Below are positions 1 to 13,100 of a stretch of 64,000 bases of DNA, one piece after another (the stretch's first letter is position 1; every line of letters starts with the position of its first letter). Source of the stretch: Phoebastria nigripes. Taxonomy: Eukaryota; Chordata; Aves; Procellariiformes; Diomedeidae. Where the stretch lies: the NCBI GenBank assembly GCA_035582835.1, contig JAYKAV010001831.1, forward strand, positions 752,373 to 816,372. Reading direction: 5' to 3'. A program made the translations under genes and the position numbers. The notes under the pieces were generated by a model. It worked only from the letters and a program-made list of their open reading frames with translations, was not told the DNA's origin and searched no databases.

Positions 1-984
1 ACTCACTTCTCCAATTCCCAGACTGACAAGTATTTTTCATAGAAAAAAAGTGCTCTATACACTTAACTTGCTTTGAGAGGGAAATAAAAAACAAACTCCC
101 ATGTTCTAGCATTCCTTGACACTGGAGCAATTCAAATTTGGGTCTAGACAGAGATTTTATTGCTAAAAATTATTGCAGCTTCAAGGATGACTTTTTCTTT
201 AATGATCTCTAGCTTTATGAAGGAAACCACTGAAAATTCGTGTGCTGCTGGATTCAACTTTTGTTTTATTTCTTTCTCTAAATTAAAGATAACACCTTTC
301 TTGAAATTGTATGATTCCATACCACCTCATTGTACCAAAACAAAGAGAGATAGGAACTGAGAAGCAACAATCCAACGCACCTTCAAAAGTAACAAGAGAA
401 AAGAGATGATCTGAGTATATAATACACAAATACAGTGGAGAGTTCACACCAGATCTATCATTAATGTTTCCATATTTCTTGATATGTGTTAACCTCCATC
501 ATGTTCATCCTCTCATTCAGCTACTAAGTTTGCTCAACATGAAAATGACAACTTTAAAACACCAGCACACAGAACAGCCATAATAAACCTGTTTTTTATT
601 GATGGTTTACATTTGCTTTCTTTTTTTTAAAGTAGGTAATGTGTCTATAGAAATTGCTCAGATTTGAACTAATCCACTCTGTTCAATATTGCTCTTAACA
701 AAAAGGATTCAATTTTATACTGCCTCTCAAACTCTTTCTCCTTTTTTTTCGCATGCACACACACCTGTCATCACCAGGAAGACAGATAGATTGCTTTTTC
801 TTATGTGCTATAAAATCAGAAAGCAAATTTTTAATGTTTTTTTTTAGTTTCTTTCTTTTTTCCCTCTCTGAAATGATTACATTTCCATAAAGATTCTGTG
901 AAATTAAGTTTTTAAACAGAAATTACATTTGGAAGATGAAACATGCTTTTAAGATTCTGAATTTTCCCATTAAATTTCACTTAC
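1..984 (-). other. ITGA1 intron 8 (5' part)
   Basis: This is AT-rich intron sequence downstream of exon 8 with T- and A-runs. I see no exon or recognisable repeat in it. Confidence 0.7.
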
Positions 985-1135
985 AGCAATAGCAAATCTC
1001 TGAATGTGTTCATCTTCACAATTATCAATCACTTCTTTTAATCTGTAGTTGTCATGTGATTCCCCATCAGTCACAATAACCATTACTTTTTGTACTCCTC
1101 TTCGCGCACCATGAGCCTCAGTAAAAGCCTCTTTC
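985..1135 (-). CDS. ITGA1: ITGA1 coding exon 8: I domain, MIDAS aspartate
   Basis: This 151-bp exon completes an Arg codon and encodes [20 protein letters not shown], then [20 protein letters not shown] and [10 protein letters not shown], ending in phase 0. The Asp in VTDGESHD is the third MIDAS side-chain position. The acceptor is CCCTTTAG and the donor GCT|GTAAGT. The next exon, expected to begin with an ILGSYN-like segment, is not within the leftmost 984 bases. Confidence 0.97.
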
Positions 1136-4100
1136 CTAAAGGGAGTATAAAGCGATTGGAGAAAGGCAATGTCAGCATTTAGCACATGCATCGTATTTGC
1201 ATAGTCAACCATAAACTAAAAGACTTTATATTAACTAAGAAGCAGGAAAGGGAGATTAATATTAACCACAAACAAAACAAACAACAACAATTGGACCTTA
1301 TATGACAGTTCACAGCCAAAGAGTTTTACAAGCATTCATTCATTATTCATTCATTCGAGAACAACAGAAAATACAGTGTTGGATAGTGAAGAATTCTTCC
1401 CCTCTCCAAATAAACTTCTGGCACCTTAAAACAGCTTTTCGCAGCTTAAAAAAACCCAACCAACATCCCCCCATCCTGAAATCCCCCCACAAAACCCCCA
1501 CCTATTTCTACCCTACAGCAGCACTTCAAGTGGTCAAAATATTCAGCTACCAGCACACCTCTGCACATCTACAGCAAAACTGGGTGTTGGGATGTGGCAG
1601 TAGTTTGCAGGTGAGCAGAGGCAGGTGGGGGCGGCTGGTTGAATTCTACAGCTGCAGATGGGCAAAGGGGCACTGAGGTTTTGGGCAGCTGCTCACCCAG
1701 ACTCTGGAGGGGACCAGAAAAGGCAAGGTTGGATTAGGGCTCTGGAGGAGAAGGAAGGAAGCAGGGCTTCCTCTTTTTAGAAAAATACTACAGAACTGTA
1801 AGACTGGCCACATGAGTGAAAGCTAAGATCTACCGCTGACAATGGCCAAAAGTGGATGGATAGGAAGACTGCAAGAACAGAGGAAGCTTTTGCTGATGTT
1901 TTCTGTATATACAAGCCTGCAACAGTTTGTGGTGCACAGGCACTTTCTGAACCACATGTGGTTTCTGAGTATTTGGCAATTCTCAACTGGCTCTGCTTTC
2001 ATGAACTTGTTCAGACTCCCTCAAGCTTCTACTTATATCTAAGGAAAACATTACTGGTGAATATGTAAGAATTTCATTGGATTTAAGATGTCATATCAAC
2101 AAAACTTTGGTCAGATAATCAAATAGTTCATCAGAAAGATGCTGCATATTTCACTAAATGGTTGTTTGGAAAGGGCAAATGCAGTCTTTTACAGAATAAA
2201 GTCATGCTATCATGTTGGGAAAAAAAGTAGAAAATGAAAAAAAGATACCAGGACAACATTGTATGGTTTGAAAGCATCTGAGAGATTTTGCATTTACTGT
2301 CTGTTCTACAAAAGTCAGATTTCATTTTTATCATAAAGGAAGCATTTCTAAATAATGCTATTGGTACAACAGATCTTTAATCTCCCAATGATCCAGAAGC
2401 TTCAAAGACTTCGGATATAAAATTTCTAGGCTTTCTGACAAGCATGGGCTCAAACCCCATAATAATCTTAACTTCAGAATGAAGACAAATTAACAATAAA
2501 AAGTTCTATTTTTTCCTGTTTCCTCTAAAAACTTAATTTACTTCATCCCTCTACACACACAGCTCCTAACTGCTCTGTGTGGACATCAAAGATTGTCAGC
2601 TCTCTGCTTAGGACTACAACCTTGCTCCATGTCTCTTCTCATTCCCTATTCCCTCCATTCAAGAGACAGCTGCCTTTTCAGGGTGCCATATACAACTGCT
2701 CTAGATGCTGGACAGAGTCTGTTTATCCACCCTCCTCCTAAATCTTGTTTGCTTAGCTAAAATGAAATCAGATGTCAGCCACATCATATTTTTAATTTAT
2801 AAAACCAGAACTGTCACCATATCTGTTTGTGTTTGTTTCTACCATATGCAGGACAATATTTTGTGAACGCACCTTGCTGTATCTATTCCTAGGGCTGTCA
2901 TAGTTTGCGTGCCACCTCGCTGGCGTATTCTCGTGGCTGCAGCCATCACATCTTCTGTTGTCGAGTATGTATTCAGGAAAAATTCATGGACTACAGTCTG
3001 TCCGTACTGAACAATTCCAACCTGAAACACACAGTTCATGTTAAAAATCAACTACCCTTAAAGAAAGCATCTGTGCCTCCTGCAGTGGGGTAAATGCCCG
3101 TCTGTACCTACAGCCAGGAAAATAAATGAACTCTGTGTGTTTCCCTCGGTATGAAACACCTATAAGCATTTGAGCAAGACTGGCTAGAAGACACTCAATC
3201 TCATGAAACATTTTGAAGTTTCTTAATTGTTTTTATTAAAAATAGTAACAAAGACAAAAGCAGGCTCAACTCCTTGCTCTTCCTGACTTGCGGTAATCTG
3301 TGCCGCAGCTCTGCTCTCCTCTAGGCCAAGGCAGACCAATGCCCTAACCACCAGTCACAACTTCTTAAAATAGTTTTCCTTATAGCATACGAGGCCATGG
3401 TTCACTCACAACTCTCTCCATTCCATCCAAATATAATATTCCTACATCTGATTGTTTATTTACCCCAAACCTAGCCTAGAAACAGCACTGCAATGACAAA
3501 TTTAGGCCCTTGGGGTGAGAGGAAGACCTTAGTACCCTATCTTGATGAAGGCAGCAGGGCAGTCCAGGACATGGCTTTTCTCCCAGCAGAAGGTAAGCCA
3601 AAGAAAGACACCTGACAAGTGCCAGAGGGGACAACGTGAATGAAATGGTGGTTTCTGGAATGGGGGACGATGATGGAAAGACTCTAGATGACCTCAGCAG
3701 GACAAGTCTTTGTGTGAAAGATCAATGCATGGGATTGGAACCCAACCACAAATGACTGAGGGAACCTGCTGCAAAACCAAGTGTGAAATAAAAAGATGAG
3801 TAATATTCTTAAATATTAATTGATTTCTCTCATTCATCTTTGTCAGTTTTAATGTTTTGATGGGTTCCTGACAGCTTTTACTGGGAAGAATCCACACAAT
3901 GTTCCATTAGCATATTTCAATTTTATATTACACATGGCAATTTATAGGTGTTATTTAGGATAATGCAGTATTATGTGGCATATTTATGTCTGACTCATCT
4001 ATTATTAAAAGCACTCTAGCATTTAGGTACTGAAGATCTGTAAGACCTCTGGGATGTTTATGCCATGATATTACTTTAGAATTGGCTTAGTATGTACTTT

Positions 4101-7100
4101 GCAATTGCTTTATAGGTGGTTTTTGAGGTAGTTTCATAGCCTCTCAGACTCTGCACAACATTTGTTTGCTTGTAGTAGAAGGGTTAGAGTTGGATAAATA
4201 TTTGATACTAAACATCAGTATCACGGTCATTATGAAAAGCTAGTTACATAAAATTATGGGACTATAACTATAACGGTATGTGGTAGCAAAATCTATCCCA
4301 CTTAATTTCTGTATCCTTTTGAAAATACAATCAAATCTGGAAGAACTGATGGAAGTTCAAAGTTACGACAAGTTGCTCCATTTTAAGATATTTTAATTCT
4401 CTCTTGGAGGCATGCCCTCCTCCACCTGCAGCCGAGAGCATCCAGAGGATGCATGTTCTCGTGGGCAGCACCCTATTAATCCTGCACAGTGTTTACACAA
4501 CAGGCTGGGGCACACGCTGTATTACTGCTCAGAGCAGTCATGTGGCACCGACTAAACCCCAAGCTGAAGATGAAATTTTTAACCCATTCCCTCCAAGGCA
4601 ACTATTTTGTGGCATGCATCTAAAGTGACATACAGCATAATCTGAACAGGATGCTGCTAGTCATTCAAAAAGACTGCCATTAACTGGTGGTAAACAAGAG
4701 GTTTTCGTTATGTTTGGTCTTTTGGAGCAGAAGGAGTGCCTTAAATATTCCAGGACCATGCAGAAGTGTAGCCAGAGACTATTGTACGCCAGGGAGCCTG
4801 CCGCTGTGGATTCAGGAGCTCCTTATCTGCAGCTTTGAGGATTTTATTGGTACCAAGGATTAAATTAACTATTGACTGCTGCCAGTGTGAAAAGTATCTG
4901 CCAGTTTTTCATGATTCTAGAAAGCCATGTTGGTGTTGTCATTTTCCTAAAAAAGATTACAGGCTGACATTGAGTTGTATCATTTCCTATTTGAAAGGAA
5001 ACGTTGTCCATGATCACAGCAAGTAAACATTTTTAGCATTTCCTTCTCAGGAAGAGAATGGGAAGAACATCTGAGTCTGGAAAACTGCACTATGTTGCAT
5101 AGCTTGCAAACCAGGAAGGAAGGGGGGCATGTGGTTATCTTATGGGATACAATTGTTCTGTGGGACCCTTCCTTAGCGCTAGCTTTGAAAACACCGATCA
5201 TCACGTTCTACATATTTCATGGCATCAAAGATGAGCCATTCCTCAAAAAAGGGTAACGAAAAGCTTCCCAGAACCAACAAAAAACTAGTAGGTTGCATGT
5301 TCGAGCCTCCTACAGGATCACAGAATCAAGTCCACCTTGTAAAATTAGAATTACATTCTATTAGATAGCAATGAAGGTTTGAGCTTTTGCAGCCTTTTAA
5401 TCTAATGGAAAACTATAAATGACACATCTACGTGATGCAAATGTGCCTTTATGGGACAATAAACTTGTTCAAACTGCGTAACTTCAGTAAGCCCCTAAGA
5501 ATGATGCTTACAGGCGTTGTATGTTTTGATTTGCTTGTTTAATTTACATCTGGAAAATGCAATAGTACTACACAGAAGGAGGTAATTCTGCTCTAGTCCA
5601 GAAAACCTAATATTTTTCCCAGCATTACTGACCATAATCTATTGAACATCTTTGTAATTCCTAAGTTTATGTTCCCTTCCCTAGCATTCCATGGCTTTTA
5701 TATTACACAGGGGAATAATTCTTTAATTGTCCCTAGTTCCTGTGAAAAAGTGTCCTACGAGAGAACAGGCAAGTGAAGGACTGTTCTACTTTGAGACAAA
5801 CCATTTCTGAGGGCAATTATTTATTGTTGTTCTGTAAGTCAATACAGCCCCTTATTTGGAAAGTACATTCTGGCTTTCCCAATAAATTATTAAGCTAATC
5901 TATTTGGTAAAAAACAACAACAATAAAAAAACCAAAATGAAAGGAAAACCATTTAGTACATGGAAATGATACGCTAGGATTTTCACCACTGGGATGTGGA
6001 ACAAAATCAGAAATATTTTTGGTTGTACTTAAATCACATTTAACGTAAAAGAAAAGCAGAGATGCCTTGGGAAGCACTAATGGATAATATATTTTATCAT
6101 ATGGAGAGCCTGCTAAAGATATCTGAATCAAAGCAAAATTGAATTAATTCTGCTACATTTTGTTTGCTCCCAGGGACTCAGACAGAAATTACTTGTAAAC
6201 TATTGCAAAGGTCTTCCTTCATCCTGAATCTTTTTAATACCTCTTTAATACCCTTCTGTTCTTCTGGAGATAAAACTGATCGTAAGGTATGTCATGGCAT
6301 GACTTATTAGTCCACTGATACAGTCCCTTTGGAGATATAATAAGGTACAGGCCAAACACCTATAACTGCCTATGTCATATATTAATGGAGAAATAAAACC
6401 TGTCTGAAAATTTCTGAATGCCATTCCAACATAGCTTTAAAGCTGGAATTGAACATATCAAAGTATTCTGCTTTCTCTTTTGATATTCTTCTACCACAGA
6501 AGGTTGCTCATATGTAAAGGATTAAAAAACACACCCTCATATTAAAAAGACAATTATCTCTACAAAAGTTAAAAAAAGAGGAAAAAAACTACCTTGCTTT
6601 ACAGTTACATTAAAATGTGGAATAAAGCTAGGAGAAATATTTTGTTCCTACTTGTACCATTTTTTCTCACTTAATTCCTTCTTCCTTTTCCACTTTTCTA
6701 TCATCACTTTCCTTTTACTTCTTTTATTCCTAAGCTCAGGATATGCAGCTTAACCATCAGTATGGTGGTGTGGATTTTCTGGAGAATGGAAAGAGGAAGG
6801 GAAGGAAATACTTCTGAAAAAATTATACCATAAACTTTCGCTTTTTGCATCTGAATCTTCTGGCTTTCACATTCAAATTTGCCAAACATGGGACACTGAG
6901 GAATTTCTCTTCTGACTTGCCACAAATGTAATGACCATTGTTCATGGAGGGGGTAAGTGGAAAAAAAATATCTCGCAAGCCTCTAATCAAAACACGGTTT
7001 TGAACAAGTCACACCCAAGCTGCTAAGGAGTTATTCTGTAATCACCTCATTCCTTTCCCGTGCAAGAGGAAAACAATCTGAAGTCAGTGAAAGTCCATTG

Positions 7101-10100
7101 ATTTTTATGTGCTCAACAATCCTCAAAAGATGAACATGGAAAAATCAATTTAAACAGACAGAAAATAAACAATTGTTCCTGTATTTCTATTCTGTGCTCC
7201 CAGAGGAGAGGGGAGAAATAAGCCTGCTCTGTCATTTCTCCTCTTCCCCATTCAATAGTCATTTAAACACAGTTTCTGAGAAAGGAGACAGTGTGGGTGG
7301 AGGAGATGGTATAAACTCGTTACTACCTTTGGCTGTGCTGGGGTTCCCAAGCAGGGGGCTCGGAGGAGAAGATGGAATATGTTCTGGGGAGGTGGGGAAG
7401 GTAAGAAGAACCAAGAAAATTCCAGCTAGCTTTTACCTTCAAATTCCAGTTTTTCAGCCTCTCTTCCCCTTATCCCATTCTTATCTCCCTCTCAAATGTT
7501 TCTGCTCTGTAGCAACCAGATGCCAAAGCTGACGTTCTTGAGTGAATAAGCGTATGTGTGAGAAGAGGGGTAGCTATGCCAAACTGTGGGTAGAACAGAT
7601 TTTGTGGGTGGAGATGGCGGGCTGCTGGAGTGCAGGCCAGCAAGGGACCTTTTGTGCACGAGCTGAGTTGCACAGATGAGGCAGGATTCCAAAACCAAAC
7701 ATAACAGAGGTGTGGCAATTTAAAAATTTAGGAATTGCAGGGTGAGGAAGAGCGTGAGGGTGCAGTAGAGTTGATTGCCCTGTGTACTACTCCCATGAAG
7801 CCCTTTGGGCAGAAGACAGTGATGATTTCCATGCAGCCATTGCCCCGTACTAGGAAGTTCAGGTTTAAGTATTTTCCCAAAATGGCACAGGTTTGAGTAA
7901 TCATCAGCTTAAGGGACCAGGAAGAATTTTTTTTTTTTCCCCCTTTCTGTTAAATTTGACAAAGTGTTTTTCCTTCTTCCTTACAATATCTGGAAGACCA
8001 ATGTGTTTAAAATAACAGGACATGATTCTAAAGTTGACAGTTTATAAGAAATAATTTTATCAGCCAGTGTCCAGTACAGCCAACAGGAGAGTTGGGTGGT
8101 AACTCACAAATCCCAATTAACTTGGAAAATGATGGGGATACTCTCTGCAAACAGAGGTGTCCTTTACACCTTCTCACAGTCTCCTTTGTGAAGGCAGGGG
8201 CTGAATGTTAGGAGCTAATCTGAAGTAGCAAAAATGCTCAGTATTGGCCTGCAGCATATCAAATATCATACAGGATCCCAGAAAATCCTTGATTTTGGGA
8301 GGGGGAAAAGGGAGCAGTGAAAAGAAGACCTGGTTTCTTCTGTTGCTGTTAATAAAACTTTCTGTGTTAAAATGTACCCCAGCGTCCATGTTTACCCCTT
8401 CCCTGAGTTCTGCTGGAATTGCTATTTACATACTCTGTTCAGCAGTGTGTGAAACATATGTCAGATCCTCAGCTGGGGTAATTGGTTGTAGCTCCATTAA
8501 TTCTGGTGGAACTGCACTGATTTATAGCAGCTGGGAATTTGGCCCTCTCCACTTATTATATAAATGCAGCTTCTGCCATTAATAACATGTGGCTTAACAG
8601 CCACTCGTTGATTATGACTTCAAATGTTTAAAAGCTGTACGCTCAATGCTCCACAGTACAAAATATTGAACACTGCTCCAAAAAGCTTACAATCTAAGGT
8701 TGTCTGAACCATGTATGTGTGTCTCAGAGGAGCAGAAATTACCTTTGTGCTATGAAGTACAAAAGAAGACAAGAAGTGGTTGTGGAGAGGAAGGAAGTGG
8801 GAAAAGACAATGTTCAAATGGCCTCACTTAACACACTTAACTTTTGTCTCTAGGTTAGAAAGTCGGTTTCTCCAGACTGCCTGAGCGGTGAGGGGAGGGA
8901 GAGCCTCCCTGACATTGCTACTTGGTGGCAGACACTGACTTAGTTGTGGTTTCAGCTATTTTGTTTTAGTATCCCATTGCCATAAGTTCTTGGAATTGAA
9001 GAGCTCCATAGATGATGCTCTCATCCCATTTCCTGTAAATCCTTTTTTTCCTCGCAAATTAAACAACCATAAAATATCTACCATGTTACCTGTGTTTGCT
9101 GAGGACCTATATCCATGTTTTTCAGGAGGCTGTTTAGGAAGGCTGTGACACTCTCCCATGGATAAATGCTGTTGGACCCATCAAGGACTATGACGATGTC
9201 CAACTGGGTTTTACACTCTGCAACACAAATTGCCACGTAAGAATTGATACTAACAAGGATCAAATATATCTCATAGCTCCAGTTACTTTCGTGATCAGTA
9301 AAAATGCATATCCTTCTGCATTGGGGCTGAACTGACATGTTTGACGCCAACAGTCATTCATCAACTTTTGCATCGTATTTTACATGGTTTGTGTTCCCTT
9401 TATCAGCAAGGCACTTTCTTGTAAGCAGAAATTTAAGAATGGGATTAGAAGATCACATAACTGAGTATTTACTAGAGACCCCTACCTTCTTCAGTGTCAA
9501 TCTGTTTCTCTTCGATCTTTCCAAAGGACCAGGTCTTTAAGATATTTATCTGTATTACTAAATTGCGTTTGTATTAGGTCTTAACATGTTGTCATTATTT
9601 AAAAAGAGTCTTTTGGCCATAAGTAAAAAACATAAGCAACTATTTTTAGCAATTGTGTTTGGATGTCACATAGCGCTCTAATGATTGTTTATACTGAGAT
9701 AAATTCCAAAAGTAGCAAGAATTTAGGTTATATATGGACAATGAAAACATTTACTTAACTTGGTAATGCTGGTAGCTAAGTTAAGCAGTTCATACTTTTT
9801 GGTATGCCTATGTGTATACATTTGTCTTGTTTGGCACTTCGTATTTTCAGACACACAAGAGAATTCCTGTGGCATGCATACCTTGCACAGATGGAGCAAT
9901 CGCCTCGACGGTTTCAAAAGTGGAGCTAACATTAGAGCAAACTCCAGTTGTGTAATGCAAACGCCCACATTTATAAGCATAAAGTGGTCCACATGCCTTT
10001 AAAAGATGAAAAAGGGTGAAATGTTTTTGTTATGGTACCTGAGGAAAAAAAAGACTTCTTTTAAAATTGCCAAAAAGTCCTTTCTTACCAGAAAGCCTCC

Positions 10101-13100
10101 TTTTGGGTTAGTCACTAAGGTTGTTCCAAGAGTCATGTTTTCTTTTACTTCCACGATGTTAGGAACTGAAGTAGCAGCTATAAATAGATTAAAATGTTAA
10201 GTATTTGGGAACATGAAAACAAAATGTTAAAGTATATATCCCTTAGCATAGAGCTTCCAGATTCTAAAATAAAACCCAGACTGACACTGGTTTAATCAAA
10301 TATTTTAGCACCCTTCCTCCTCCTTCTTCAATTGCAACAATCAAGAAAAATTTCTGAGACTGGCTTTTATCCCAGAAAATTTGTCTGGGTTGCTGTCTCA
10401 CATAGTTTTCTTGAACCACAAAAAAGAAAAAAAGTAAAAATAACAGCACATCATGAAAGCAGGAGATTACTGTTCACACAGTTTTGTTAATTAGAAAACA
10501 AACATTCATTTTTTACCCTGGCCTGCTATAAATGACTTAACAGCTTTTAGATTTGTCACTGTTATGTTACATTACTGACATTTAGGCTTTCAAGGGAAAA
10601 GAGGAGATAAAAAATACCACAAGAGGTCTATTTAGTGAAATTCATATTAATTCTTCCTGTCTACATCACGTATCTCTTGACATGAGCAAGAAAATGATTA
10701 ATATTCACCTACATCATATTAAGATGCATCAGCCTGTTCTGGCTAGTTACGTGCTTGTCAAAAGCTTACTGATGGCGTTACGAAGGTTCTTGTTGGCTTC
10801 AGAGAGCTTTGGAAAGGGTAGTCCATGAATCTATGCTCCATGGTTTTTCTGGCTCCATGGCCAGGACTGCCAACCACAGTAAATTAATGCCAGTCATAAT
10901 AAAGTTTTGATAACACAGCCAAACAACCATTCTAAAATTATGAGCATGTTTTCCATAGGACAATGACAAGCTTTAAAATAAAATTATTTTTGATGTTACA
11001 AACACAAGTTCCTTCACATTTAGCTCTGGAGTCCTAAGTAAATTTTATCTATAGAAACAATTCTAATGCATATTTACTGCTAAAAGTCTCCTAAGATCTG
11101 ACCTCTGTTATTCCTCCATGTGACATAGCTTTATTTTCTTTCATACCTGGTAAGTTCAGTTTTATGCAGGGTGATTGGTTGTCCCTTCCTACAGGGCATT
11201 TGTATACATCTCCTGTTCTTTTCTCAGGTTGGCCAACTAACGGTGAACCAATAAGTACCCTGCAAATGAAATAAGTTACCTGAAATGTCTTCTTTCTTAA
11301 AAGACATGAAAGTCAGCAAATAAAACCTGCAGAGAGAGCACAGCTGCACCAAGCTCCGTACAAAGAGTACAGGATGGAGAGCAAGAAAAGTATCTATTAT
11401 GGTAGCTCAGATACAAGAAAAAGCAGCCATTCTGTCTCCTCTTCAATAAGGACACAGAAAGGATATGCGCCTATATACCAGATTACACAATAGAAAAACA
11501 TTTAAAAAAAATCCAGTGGAAAATAAAAGCATTATTGGTGGCTGGACAACAAGTATTAAAAGTAACACAGAAGGAAATATCTGTTTTGTTTAATATCTCC
11601 TTGATCTTTAATATACTTTAGAAGAAAATGTATTTTCAATGCTGAGAGACCAAATGCCAAAGGAGAGGCTCACAAGCACCAGGAAGAAGAATTCAGTCTT
11701 AAGTAATGTGAGCCAGCAGTGTGAAATACATCATTTTTCCTCTAATTAATAAAAAATAATGTTATTAAAAGGGTTATTAAAAGAAATTTCAAATTTTTAA
11801 AATGTTAAGGATTTTTATCCAATGCATTTTTTTTCAAAATCTGGTGTGATCAAAAATCACTATTCTCATATAGTACTTTGTAAGCACCACAAATTAGCAT
11901 CCCCAACTAAATCCAGTTTTCAGCAGGAAATGCTATTTAGAGATGGAAACTGTTTCTGTTCTCAAACTTCATTAGCTACACTAAATAGCCCAGCATTACC
12001 CAGCAGATAACAACTGGCTCCATTAAATGTGTAAGGAAGAACTTGGATTAAATTAGAATTCACAGCACACACTGGAAACAGAAATCCTGCCATTAAGAGT
12101 AATAGTTCAGTAAGATTTGCTCCTGGACACTTAGATGATTGTTAAGAGTTATTGAGAGAACAATTTCAACCTTTAATCATAAATTAATGAGTCCAGGCAG
12201 AAGATATTTGAATAGAATGACATAATAGGTAAAATGCAGCCAATGGATTTAAAAAAGACAGAGAGGAGAATTTAAACCCAGTACACAATCCAGCTTCTAA
12301 AAAACCATCCTGGAGCAGCTCATTGTGAGTCATTAAGATTTTTTCATGAATAATAAATTAATTAATTCTAAAGCAAAGTAAAATGCTCCAAGTATATACT
12401 GGATCTGACTGCTCTTTCAAGCTATATGCTGTAATTTATGTATTTTTGACACCAAAACTTAGAAACAGGCACCACAACCTATCACACATCCTTGACTTCC
12501 ATTTAATTGTAGAGAAGCTGAGTGTGCTTGACATCCCACAGGAGGTGATCAACGCTCAGCGGGATTATGTGCCTGTGCTGTTCTTTTCTCAGAAAGAAAG
12601 AGCCCCGTGAACAGAGAGAAGTGGTCTGAAAGGCTATTTTGTCTTTTTGTACAGGCGATTTTTTTAGGGGACCACAGTTTTACTGAGAAACAACTGCAGT
12701 CAGGTTTACAGAACATCTGTTGCTGAAAAGCTCTATCTGTGGTATCTAGATAACGTTATAGCAGTTGACAAAGCATCACAAGGCTGCTTTGTATATTTAT
12801 TTTTAGCTGTCAACCTACAGATTTCCTGCTCTGGATGTTGCTATGCTGAAAGCAGCTTGAAAGCTTGACATTTTCACAGCAGCCCTGGCGTTTAATTTCA
12901 GAGATGTTCAGATCTAGCACACTAGTTTAGATTCCTGTCTTCCTTCAGCTACTGGAAGAGTCGTCATTTCCAGCTCATTATTATTTTTTGCTCTTGAAAG
13001 GTTTCAGGACAGTTTACAACAATATAGCTTACTTTGCAAAATTGCAGCTCCTAGAACGGATACCATTTCCTGAAGGTCTAAATTAGCTCAAAGAAGGTTG

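Noticed and set aside
1302..1676. 124-codon plus-strand frame in ITGA1 intron 7
   Set aside because: It starts in a microsatellite and shows no conserved motif.
5290..5345. TTCGAGCC word and a nearby GGATCACAGAATCA, suggesting a tRNA or a CR1 end
   Set aside because: No cloverleaf arms pair around the TTCGAGCC. The CR1-like word is a single short match without the preceding CR1 3' sequence.
9078..9350. I-domain frame read continuously through to 9350
   Set aside because: The frame runs through the intron upstream of the acceptor. The exon begins at 9217 after GTTGCAG, as phase matching to exon 5 shows.
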